In this document: positions 21,474 through 33,793 of the stretch, in pieces
How positions within the stretch are numbered: position 1 is the first letter of the stretch
Layout: each line of letters begins with the position of its first letter
Assembly: GCA_030248295.1 (NCBI GenBank)
Contig: JASANH010000239.1
Location: 806,001-870,000, forward strand
Origin: Mesodorylaimus sp. YZB2_4
Taxonomy: Eukaryota > Nematoda > Enoplea > Dorylaimida > Dorylaimidae
Direction: 5' to 3'
Length of the DNA stretch: 64,000 nt
Notes under the pieces: model-generated
Database searches by the model: none
What the model saw: only the letters and a program-made list of their open reading frames with translations
What the model was told of the DNA's origin: nothing
Position numbers and translations under genes: made by a program

Positions 21474-24400
21474 GTACAGTAAGAACCGAGTGCTATCTTC
21501 TCTGCACATGAGTTGACCTGCTTGCATATCCGTCCTGATGTTCTTTGTTTGTTTGGGGGGGGGGGGGGGGGGGAACACAATGGGACGACGTGTGATTGAG
21601 GTCTTGCGTCGGACTGCTCGATTTTTTTAAATTTTGTTACCTAGCCCTTTTTGCTTCTAGCGAGCCAGCAATCAAACCTGCTAAGCAAGGCTGAGCGGGG
21701 ACCAGCGCACACAGCAGCGTCCCGCACTTTTACGTTATGGACTATGCCACGGGACTCGCGGCCGCGCTCTTTGCGTCTTTTTTGCTACTGCAACAAAACG
21801 GGGTGCGTAGCGCGGCGCCTCTTAGGCTGGTTGTAATTAGTGTCGTTATTGCTAGCGCCGAGTCATTTTTCGTTGATTTTTTTACGGACGGGCTTTTATT
21901 TTCACCAAAATGAGCGGATTAGTATCCGAAATGCTTTCAAAATCGTTTAGAAACAACATACTTAAATTCACTTCAGGAAAAGGCCCAGAAAAGGCCTTTC
22001 CGACTGTTTCACTGTGGTCTTCGGCTTGGGAGGATTCTTGGCGTCGAAAACGCTTAGGCTTAGGCTCGGTAACTCTTTTGGGGCGCTGACAATAGCATCT
22101 GGTGCTTTTGCTGCTGGCCGAAGAAATTTACGCCAAGTCTAAGCCTGAGCCAATTTCGAGCCAGAAATTCACCGAAGCCCAAGCCTTAAAATCAGTCGTA
22201 AAGACTCTTCTCGTGAAACAACGAGTTCGCAAGCATCTGCAACCAGCCCTTTTTTTGCGTGAAGCTTTTTGTGTGCAATGCCAAAGATTGACTATCGATA
22301 AGCCTAAAGTAACCTTCAGGTCTAAGAGTAGTACTGCAAATACAACTTGAGATAAAAACAGCTGTAATAACTGGCCTAGGCGCAAGCGGCTGCGCACCTC
22401 GTTTTGTTGCGGTCGCAAAGAAGTAGCGGCGTCGCGAGGCCCTTGGCAAAGTCCATGAGTTAAAAGCACCAGCGTCCCTGTGCGTTTCTCCACTAGGAGC
22501 ACCTCCACTCGAGGGCATCCTGGACTGGACACCAACTTCCTCAGACGATGGCGGTCGGGCTTTAAACCCTGTCGGTTGGCCAGCCGGGACTGTGTCCTCG
22601 TTTGGCTTCCGTCTCTTCACTCGGAGCACCTCTTAAGTGCTGGGTGAGTCACCCACGGCTTGGCGTGCAAGGTCAGCGATTGTTCATGGTTCGCAGACCG
22701 ACCTCTGTCACTGGGGGTTGAACCCGGGACGAGTCCAGCCACTCGCTGCCTTACAATACGAAGAGACGAATCCCGAACCGCGGCACCACCGCCGCTGATT
22801 GGATTGCTCGGTTGCTTGTGACGACCAGACTCGACGAATGAATTAAGACGCTGACGATGAGCGCTGCGACTCTTGCATTTCCCGCGCTGTAACAGGCTCG
22901 ACTAATTGCATCCGTGCGCCGCAGACTAATGACCTCACTGCATTTAATCAGAGAGATGATAAAGAAGGATCATTTAATTTTGAGAGAGTGTCAGGTCATC
23001 TGGAATATTACTGAGAGACGCATCTTTTTAAAAGCATGCGTCATCAAAAAGTCGATGACCCCTCCAGAGGCCATGTGAAAGCGCGGGGCTAATTGTAATA
23101 GGTGTGCTTGGCCTGTGGAAAAGGCTAGTGTATCTGGTTTCCGCCTTCTCATACACAAAGCAGTTGACGTCTTTGCCGTTGTTGCTTGCCCGGTACCTTT
23201 CTTTTGGCGTGCAAGAACCCCGTTGGATTGATATTTAAGGCTCCCGCGACCAAGCCTGGCCGCACGGTTTTTTAAGACCATCAGTTCTTTGCAGTATATT
23301 CTTCGATGTTTGGCTTCTCACGATCAGCCCAGTACAGAGCACTGTTGGGGGAGGGGGTGATTCTGAGGCAGAAACAACGACTTCACTGAACTCACCAAAC
23401 AAATCGAACACCAGTCCCAATTCATCCAAACACTTTCAAGGGTTATAGGTCCTGCAAATATTTTGATTGCGAGATGCTTCTTGTGTCTGGTGCAGGATTC
23501 GACTCACTGATCGTGAGAGATACAATATTCCACCCCTCTATTCAGTTCTGACAAAGTACAGTTTCAAGAATTCGTCCATGAAAAAGCGCACTTGACAGAT
23601 TGTCATCCTTCATCCTGCATGGTTAGAAGATCTGAACTATATTTTCTCAAATACTCCATGAATCTGTGTAAATCATGATTCGATTGCCATGCTTCAATGC
23701 CATGTTGCAGTAGCCTAAACAGCTTGCTTCGCTTTTGGTCAAAGGACGAAGAAGACGAGCCTTTAAAAATGTTTGGTAAATGAGGGAACTGCTTCGCCAA
23801 AAAATGCTAATGAATTCTCTAAAGTTTCACTTCCTAAATTCATATCTTCTCTTTTTACCGACTTGCAGCCTTACTCGCGGGCAGCCTTACATTTTTGACT
23901 TGAAAGGATTTCTGTAATCGCTATCAGAAATAATAATTTCTGATATCGCTCAAGCAACATGTTTTTACGTGTATTTCCATGGGGAGGGGGTGAAAAACAT
24001 TTTTGACTTTTGCGTCGCCATACACTCATGGGGTACAAACTACTTAGCTCGAAAAAAGACAGGGTCAAAATTTTCACTTGGCAAGGTCTCGGTCGACACT
24101 ACAGAAACCCTGTCTTGATAAAAAGAGAAAACTGGTCCGTTGTTATTCTGACATCGATAGGGCTCAAGTATTCCTCCTGCAATATCTCGGCACTTTTTGA
24201 AAAGTTTGTAGCGAGTACCTTGCATATGAGCTGCAGCAGGAAATATGTACTGTACTTACTTTACACTACCCACGTCATCGAAGCCTATGGCACTCGCACT
24301 ACCTTTTGCAAATCAAGTCGCACCTGCCCGTCAGGCCAAAGTATGGTGGGCGAACGTTGCGTGTCTCAGTGAATCAATCCTCACCAGGCACTTTGGGAGA

Positions 24401-27400
24401 ATTAACTCTAAACCATCTCTCCCTCATCCGCTTTTGAGGCTCAATAAACAATGCTGGTCGAGGTGGGGTCAATTATTTTATGATTTGTTAGAAGACAACT
24501 TGAAGTATGTAGACTGCAGTAGGTGTCCGAAACCTTCAGAAAGTCTATCATGGCTGTAACTAGCGCACCCAGGCAACGGGAGAAACTGTTTTCTTTGGGA
24601 ATGTGCACGCGGCCTATGCGGCAACGTAGAGAGCGTGTATATTCCCAAAGAAAACAGGCTATTGTTAAGACCGAAGTCTCTGAGCAAAAAACTTCGACTG
24701 AAGGTAGGCAAGTCTCGCGACTAGAACTGCCCTAGAAAAATTAAGCAGAGAGGTTTACGTCCCAGCCAGGGGAGCGTATCGATTACTCCCGAATGCCAGG
24801 GCTGCTGGTAACATGGCCTTTTGTACGTAAGTTTGAGTGTTTTGCAAAAGCTGGTCGCTATAGCTTCAGTCTGAAAGTCAGCGGCTCAACGCTTTCTATG
24901 GGTCACTAAAGTTGCAGAGGTCAAGCAAGTGCTTCCGCCGTGATGCTCCCTGACCCCGTAGGATCCGCACCGTCAGCGGAGCATTAGTTACCGTCCCCCC
25001 GCTATGGGGGAGACCTTCACTTGTGCTGTATTCAAATCACCACTGCCCCACATTCCAAAATGGACGGCAACAAGGATAGCTTATTGTCAAGCCCATGGGC
25101 GCACACCTTTGCAAGAGCAGAACCGCCGCAAGCCAGAGCGCTGGAAGGAGGGTGAGGAGCAACTCGAGCGGGGCAGCCTCCTGAAACGTGTCAAGATTAG
25201 ATGCAGGGCAGATCTATTCTATCCTTATCTCAAAGATCTGAGCAGGTGCGCAAGGATCAATGTGCGCAAGAACACTCATGCCGGATGGGAAAGGAACGGG
25301 AGGCCAGGATCATACATTCCTCTCTGGTCACGATCAGTTTCCTGACCCTCAAGTAAACTAATAGGTGAAGGGTTAAAAAAAATCCTCTCGACAAATATTT
25401 GCAGCATTGATACTGCTGAACGAGAGTCTCAAGTTATCGCTGCCCTGTTTGAGGCGTTTCATTCCTAACTGTGCTTTTTTCAGGTTGGTTCAGTCAACCC
25501 GGCCCGCTATATCTGGTCGCACAAAAGGCAAGCAATTACTGCGTTTCAATCAAACAAAAAATAGTGATAAATGGACGCGGGCCTGTTCCATCCGTTCCAC
25601 CGAGACTGGTGCCCATCGTTATCCAGACATATGTTTCGGGCAATGCAGCCGTGGCTCATCCATTCGTCATTTCCCAAATCAACGAGACCGTTTGCGGGAT
25701 TTCTGGCGAGTCCTTCCTCGTCGATCCTGCAAGCCATTCGCCGACTCACAAGGTCTACTCGCCGGACCACTATCTCCATATTTTGAACATCGCTTCTAGC
25801 GGCACTGAAGAAAGCGACGCAACAAAAGAAGCAATATATAAATTTTGCGACGCCTTCTTGAATGATTTTTTCCCCCTGGAAGACGAACCGCCCAAGAATC
25901 GTGTTTCCGACTGGCTAAATTTGATTGAACGCGCGAAGATATTTTCAGCACCTCCCCTAGGCTTCCATCCACAATGCACCTGTTGTTCGACGATTGACGT
26001 ATCCCAGCGAGACGAAACTACAACCTGCAATGAAATGTGGCAGGAAAAACAACTTTGCGCCTCCTTGCGACTGCCAAAATACGTGTATCCTGAATTGCCG
26101 CTGAGTCAACATATCGACGACTGCGCCCCCTACATCGCCTGCCATGGATTCCAGTATTCTCGTATCACTGAAAATGACACCTCGACTGAGCGACCGGAAT
26201 TCCAAACCGAGGAGGAAGTTGCTAAAGCCGGCCACTTGTCGGGGCTCGTTCCCATAAATTACCAACTATATCTCGGTTTCCCCAATGCCAGCCACTTCGA
26301 AGGCAGTGTCAACATCACGTTCACAGTCAAGTACAGCGCGGGCAAAGTCACTCTGAATCTGGGAGACACCAGTCCTGACATCCTCGATTACAGCTCCATT
26401 TCGATCACACCAGCATGCGGGAAAGATCGAATTATCCAACCAGCAGCCGTCAATCCGCCCAGAATGCGATGTATTCAAGCAGCCACATATTACGTTGACC
26501 AGATGTCACTCGTCTTGAAAATAAGAAGCCCGTGGTTCAAAGAAAATTCCAATTATATTCTTTCAGTTCCTCATTTTCAAGGCCCGATCAACGTTAAGCA
26601 AGAGTATGGCTTTATGCAAGAGTATGCCTTTCTGCATTACACAGATTTCGTAAAGCGCAAAGCCAGGTTTATGTTTCCATGCTTCGACCATCTCTCGCTC
26701 AAGGCCACGTTCGATTTGTGCACCGAGTATCCTAGACGCTTGACGGCAGTCAGCAACACGCCAGCCATCGGGTCGCCCCAGTCAAGTTCGCCCATTCGGG
26801 ACAGGCAGTGCTTCGAAACGACGCCAGTCATGTCGACATATTTACTTCAGATCGTCCTCCTGCAGAAATACGAAATGGAGTCGGTTGCAGCGGAGGGAAA
26901 AAACCTGACGATCGATCTCTATGCACCAAAAACCTCAATGTATAGGATCAGATGGGTCGCGAACGCGTCGATCAAAATCATCGAACTCCTGGAACACGCA
27001 TTCAATTTCACTCTGCCGATTCGTAGACAGAGTGTTGTTTTGACCCGCGCTTCGTCATTGATGCAGTCCCCTGGAGTGATCATTGTGCATTGGGATTCAG
27101 TTCCACCTGGCTTTCCGAGCATACTTAACTGGCTAATAATCCCTAAATGGATCGGAAACATTGTCACCGTCAGCTATTGGGACGAAATTTGTTTGGAAGA
27201 AATCTTAATTCAGATTTATGGGGTGCGATTAGGCAGAGCTTCTCTAAATAAGGAGCAAATCACGGCTGCTCAACCCAGCCTCTCAGGCAGTCGCATTCCG
27301 AAAAATAATGAAGATTCAATATACAAAGGGTCGTGTTTTTCAATTTATTCAATCGCTTACGCGCTCGAGTATGCAGAGGGTTTCGAAACCATCGATCGAT

Positions 27401-30400
27401 TTGTGGCTGAGCTGTTAAGAAAGAAAGCGTTCGCCAATGCGAATATGGCTGATTGGGACCAGGCACTGTTTGAGGTCACGCGAAAAAGTGGATACAAAGA
27501 ATACTTCACAAGTAAGACACAGCGTGAGCGCGTTTTCTCTGCGGCAATGTGTGAAATGCGAGTCACTCCGAGCAGGTGGGGTGCTAACTTAGATAACTTG
27601 GCAATTCTGACCTGGGCAATCTGAAATGATGCTTTGCTAACGATAAAACACGACATGACTGGCAAAGCTGGTTACATAGCGAGCAGGCAACACAGCACAC
27701 AACAAGCGACCTTGTAACACGAATAAGAATATTCAAAAAATAAAATCAAAAAAACGAGCCTTTAGTTATATATTCCTTTTTTTTTTTATAACCAAAAAGG
27801 ATAGAGTAATCAAAAAAAAAAAAAAAAAAAATTAAAAAAAATATAAGGGCTCTGTGATTGCTACCATTTATCAAGCTTCACTGAATTCATAGATTTAAGG
27901 ATCGTTCACCAATTTAGGTCAAGCAATCTGCGAAAACCACTGGTCTTACGGCGGTAAAAGTTAGTTTTCTCTGGAAGTGTAATAACCACTAATTTTAGGA
28001 GAATATGCATACTTTGTATGCATGACTTGTCTGAGATCTGAGGCGGGAATTCAAAATTTCAACGTTTAATGTGTTTAAGAGAAGAAATCTTCGCTTTGCG
28101 ATATCACTGCTCGCGTACTGCGTAGGCAATGAGATTTTTTCATGTACAAAGACATAGCCATATCTGATGGTATTTGTTAGCAGAAGGCAGTGTACTATTT
28201 CTAAAAAAATCCGTTATCAGACACGAAAAGGTTAGCCCAGCCAGCCTACTCTAACCAAATGCGGGGCAAACGGGGTTGGCTGGGCTCCCTCGGCGGCACA
28301 TGCTTGAGTGGGTTGTACTTATGTGGACGTGATATATCTCCGTTTATGTTACGTTCAGGGCGAGGCTCACAGTCGTTCTCCCGCACTCGCCCACAATGCA
28401 TCCCTCTGTAATATACTCGATGCATCGTGGAGTCACGGGGTCGATTCCCAGTGCGATTTTATGTTTTTTGTTTTTCACCAAAGGCACACTCACACGAATA
28501 CTTATTCGTATTCTGGAGTAAGTTTGGAAGTTTGTAGATTTCGAATACGATTGCCTTCTGTTACCTATGACTTACTTGGGAAACAGTGAGGACTTGCTGC
28601 AGTAGGTTGCATCTGGCGTGACAGCACGAGTACTGAATGTCTAACACCTGCCCAGTGACACTAGAACAGGAAATCCAGCATCTGTGGAGCCAGCATGCTA
28701 ATAGCTTAGGCGTACAACCTTCTGCAATAGAATCTTGAATATGTAGCGGGAAGAATGAACTAATAGACTGTGTGGCTCAATATTTCCTCTGGAACCGACC
28801 GAACTTTGCCAGTTTTACTAGGCCAGTGAGTATAGAAAAGAGAGAACGTCGAAAGCACGGTAAACTCCTGTTGGCCTAATCTTGTGACTAATAGCGGAAA
28901 GAGTTTTAATAACAGTGGAAAAGTCACTATGCAAGTAAAGGTTAGGTTCCCAAGAGCAGCTAGAGAATTGAAGCTAGTGAAAAACTCGCTGCAGTAAGAG
29001 AGATAGAACGACCATCGGCCCTTGTGTTTCCATCTCTCTATTGCCTGAATGAAGTAGCTGAGATGGGGGACGCCCTGTTACACTTTTTATTAGTGACGGT
29101 GAAGCAACTCTGCTTAATCACAATTTTTCTACAAACACCGCCGAGAAAGGCCAGGCGACCTCGCATCTCGCCTTGCATTTGTTATGAGTAGGGTGGCTAG
29201 GCTCACCTTTTCATTTTCTGACAACAGATTTTTTTAAGAAATAATTCTACTTTTTCGCACCCACATTTGGGCTAGGAACTGAGAATAGATAGAAGAAATT
29301 TGTCGTCCTAGTCCCCCTTCCCCTGAGCTGACGCAAATTTTGTACAAAACAGGTTGCCACGTTATGCTCTGCCACTGTAGCCTGCGCATAAGTTCTAGAG
29401 TGGCTGGGCTGAACAGGCAACTATTGTTGATAGCCGGGGGGTTTTCCCACTCAATTGCCGGTTGTGCCAGAAAAAAATCAACATTCCAGTTATTTTCTGG
29501 TGCCAAACGGCCTCAATTTCCGCAAAAATTATTTTTTGCCACAGAGAACGTAGATCGCAGGTAGATTTTTCAAAAATTTTGGTCTTAGAAATCAAACCAA
29601 TGAAAAGCAAGCCAACTAATCCACCAAACTGAAGCAAAAAATTCAACCAAACTTAACAGAACCGAACACTCGTTTCGACCAGTAATTTTAAAGGGCAACT
29701 ACGGCTAACAGAAACAGCACTTACGCGCCGCACGGCTAATAAAATATTCCGCCTGCTGGTGGTATGCGTTAAAATCCAGTTTTTTGAGCACAAAAAATTA
29801 ATTAGCGCGAATCTTCAAATCACACCCTCAAAAGAATGATTCGCGCTATGAGAGCTCTCAGAAAAACCAACTGTCCGTAGCTTCACCAGTTCTTGCTGTA
29901 GACAGGACTCGAGTACTTCGTCGTCGTCGTCATCTCTGGAACAGCAAAACGTGCATTTCAGATCTCGAGAACGGCTAAGCCAGTTCCAACATAATTTTGC
30001 ACGATTGTTGGCCATGATAAACATAGCTCATCCCCAGAATTTTGTGCATTTTTGAGATCAGTTGTCGAGTTATGAGCGAAAAGTTGGCCGCTGAACATAG
30101 CGCGTCTGTGCGGCTGGGCTAAACAGGCAGCTACCGCGCCTGTTGATATGGAGACTGTGACTGTAATGAGGCAGCTCTAATGAGGTCACTCCTGCGAGAG
30201 ACCTGATTAAGTAGCATACCAGAGGTGCATGTTGAGCTTCGCTTGCGCTCCAACCAATCTGCTGGCAATGCAAGGTGACCAACACGATATGCTTTTTGAA
30301 TTTTTAATTTTCGAGTCCTTGCATCCCCTATGCTTTTAGCCCGCAAATGAAGGAAAGTACTTTGACCGGCTTTCTACAAGGGTCGATCATCCCCGATTTT

Positions 30401-33400
30401 ATTTGCAATGTCGATGCGGCTATGACATAACCGCGACGTAACAGTGCTTTTTTGGTGCAAACTCGATTTTCGCGGAATTATCGCGAAAAATCGTCTTTTT
30501 TCGAAATATGTTGGGGATATTTGCAATAACTCACTAGCCTTTTGGTCTTTCTCGATCAGCGATATTTCGGCGTGCTCGCAAATAAATAAGGAGTTGGAAG
30601 CTTGTCGCAAAATATTTCTATGTTTCACCAATCTCGAGATATAAGGCACCAATGTTGAAAGTGCCCCCATCACTGGTCTATCACCCATCGCACTTATCAC
30701 TGATCACGAGATCGGCTATAACTCACCAATCTTTTCGGCTTTCTCGATCAAAACAGCGTATTTACATATGAATGGGGGGGGGGTCAAATGCTTCTTGCAA
30801 AATATGTCTGTATCCCACCTATCTCGAGATATTGGTGTAGCCAAGGCCCTAAGCGGTCGAAAGATCGATACTCCACTGGTTGGGAGACGTCAACCTCTCC
30901 AGTTGATGTCTCTAGGGCAGCCATAGCCGCAAGACTAGACTGCCTCCTGCCGTAAGTGTTCGCCAAGAGAATTCGGTCCAGACTATCGATCCCCTAATCG
31001 TCCATATTTTAGCTTTACATTTGATTTTTAAAAAAGCTGCAGCCAATTACAGGGAATTTTCGGAAAAACCCATTTTTTAAATCCTGCAGAACAGAATGTA
31101 CAGGCAGAAAATAATTTTGAAATAGAGCATGAAAAATGACATTAAATCGTTTTTCCCAAGTTGAAATCCGACGTGTGATTGCGAAAATTAGGGGAAAAAT
31201 GTTGCGGTCACGAAGTGTCAAAAGTACAGAAGTTTTGAATTTCCCGCCCAATCCATCTGTCCCTCAACACGCCCCGCGTGCCGCTAATGAGCTAAAAAGT
31301 TCGGGCTGCCAAATTCAACGCATTCAGGGTGTCTTGAAGAAGAAGAAGGTTGTTATTAGGCACAAGTGTGCACAAAAGCATGCGGATTAACTAATTCTCA
31401 TTTTTAGCCTGGCTAACTCAAAAACCAGATTTGTACTTATTCGCGTGGCGGAAACCAGGAACAAACTGCATCATTATTAATCAAAAAATGTATGAAAACA
31501 ATACTCTGGTAGAACGTAAAACTGCCATGCCACTGCCAGTGCGGATAGAGCAATACACAATCAGCAGTGTACAAGTTGAGAATCAGTCTGTTTTGTTGGA
31601 TAAAACACAAAATGAAGTATGCGGCATATTCGAATATCTCTATTTGATCGACTACGAATACTACGCTCTGTGGAGTAAAACGTATGCAGTAGAAAATTAT
31701 GTGCGTTTGCTTAAAACAAAAATTAAATGGGATGATCTAATAGAGGAACGAGAAATCAAGTTGATTTGCCAACTGCTGCTAGGAGACATGCTTCCTTTCG
31801 ACGAAGATCCGGACAATAGAAATGCAGTCAAATGGAAGGAGCTTATGACACTCGCCATGCCGTACGCAGAAAAACGTCATTCTCGCGATTGCAAATGTTG
31901 CATGGAAATGGCACTGGAGGAGGAGGATCGTGGCGAAATATGTGCCCCGTACTGGCAAAAAGGCGGGAAGTGTACATCGTTGCGATTGACCCGAATCGTT
32001 CTTGAAATCGAACCCGATTCAACGACCGCCACCCCAGTCCCAGGCACCACGACAAGTCATGAAATCAACGAATCCAATTGCCGTCAGATACGGATGTGCC
32101 CAGAATACACTTGGAGCGTAGTCGACGTCGAAGGCCAAATGGTGGCGTTTCGCGATTATGATAAAACCATAGCCCGCCAAGGCCACTGGATTGGCGTCGT
32201 GCCCAAACAATATCACTTGTCGCTCTCCTACGATGTGCGTCAGGATCACGAGTACGCCTACGGCAGTGTGGCCATCGAATTCGCCCTGGTCTCGCCCACG
32301 TCGAGCATCGCATTCAGCGCCCACGAAAAACTCTCTATCGAAGACATGCGAGAGCTGAGGGTTCTCGACTGCAACGAGGGCAGGAAACACAAAGAACAAC
32401 AGTGCTTCGAGAGATTCGCTCGATTGACGCCAAATGACGTGGCCATATTGTATTTATCAAACGATTCATCCCTCGAACCAGGAGAAAAGTACGTTCTGAT
32501 CGTCAAGAATTTCAAGCCCGACATCAAAGATGGACAGGGGCTAGACTTTGTGGGCTATTATGAAACGGCGTCATCGATTCTGACCACGGGCATATTCAGT
32601 GCCAGCAGCGCCTTCCCCAGTTTCGACCGCCCATCACTTAAGGCCGTCTTCCATTTGTGCCTGCACCTGCTCAGCCCCCGCGGCATGTCCGCCGTCAGCA
32701 GCACGCCAGTGTTGGAAGACCAGAAATTTGCGGAGAAATATTTCCACAATGACTCTCATCCTAAAAATTCAACTCGAATCTGCTTCCAACCGACTCCTCG
32801 GATTTCAACTCATGAATTCAGTTTCGCCGCGTTGTCTCAATACAACCGGGTGTTCGAGCACTTTGTTAACAAAGAGACTCAGAGAGCTTTGACTGTGGAA
32901 ATTTATTATGCTGGAAGTCACATAGCAGATAATATGTGGATGCTTAACGAATCTTGGCAAATTATTCGCTACATGGAAAAGGTTACAAATTTCGAATACC
33001 CACTGCCAAAATTGACTCTCCTTTTGGATTACCCGAGACACTTCACCTCGTTTGACCATTTGGGCCTGATTTTACTGAATGAAAACAACGTGCGAGGAAT
33101 AAGTCCCGACGCGCTGGCCATTCTGCGCAAGGCCATTATTCACCAATGGATCGGGAGCGTGGTGACTGTTGGGCACATGAGCGAGATATGCCTGCAGCAG
33201 AGCCTGGTCAAGTACTTGGTGTGGAAAATGAAAATAGATTTCGACAATTCTGTCAAGAATGCGACAATATATATGCCTGTTGGTGGCCTGAACTTCACCA
33301 ACCTGGAACAGTTCGACTGCTCGAAAAATCCACCAGATATTTTCTACACGATTGCCAAATGGGACAGCTACGAAACAATCGATCGGTTTTTGACGAAACT

Positions 33401-33755
33401 ACTGGAGAAAAAAGCGTATGAAAATGCGGACTTGGAATTGTGGGACGCAATAATGGATGAGTCGTATTCAAGTGACCCGGTCAAACTTCCTGGTTTTCTC
33501 AAAGATAAGTTTTTAAGGCAGTAATCTAATTTTTGAGTTATAAGAAAATATTGGCCAAGGCCTGCAGCTTCAGCTATTACTTGAGTTTTTGCAGCTTTTG
33601 GAAGGGAAATCGTTCGCAAAAACGATTTTCTGAATTTATCGCGTTGGAAGATGATAAATTTGTAACATTGGCACTTTTTTTCGAACATAACTTGGGAGTC
33701 CTCCCACTCTTAAAAGTTGTGGACAAGTGTTGATATGAACTTGAAAGAAGATATA

Positions 33756-33793
<38 letters not shown>

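Larger units (their letters stand above)
21474..25483. other. Intron 1 of M1 gene 1 (4.0 kb)
   Basis: It contains an 18-G homopolymer near 21556-21573, a tRNA-like B-box region on the minus strand at about 22700-22800 (CCGGGTTCAACCCCCAG), and a hairpin at 24586-24657. ORFs in this intron show no recognisable domain. Gene 2 has a 2.3 kb intron at the same place. Confidence 0.6.

Noticed and set aside
33505..33524. True C-terminal ends of the M1 exons at the stops after ATAAGT
   Set aside because: Both genes have a matching phase-1 terminal exon downstream that supplies the missing domain III-like segment, and the first bases after GFLK resemble a donor in both. The alternative is kept open in the findings.
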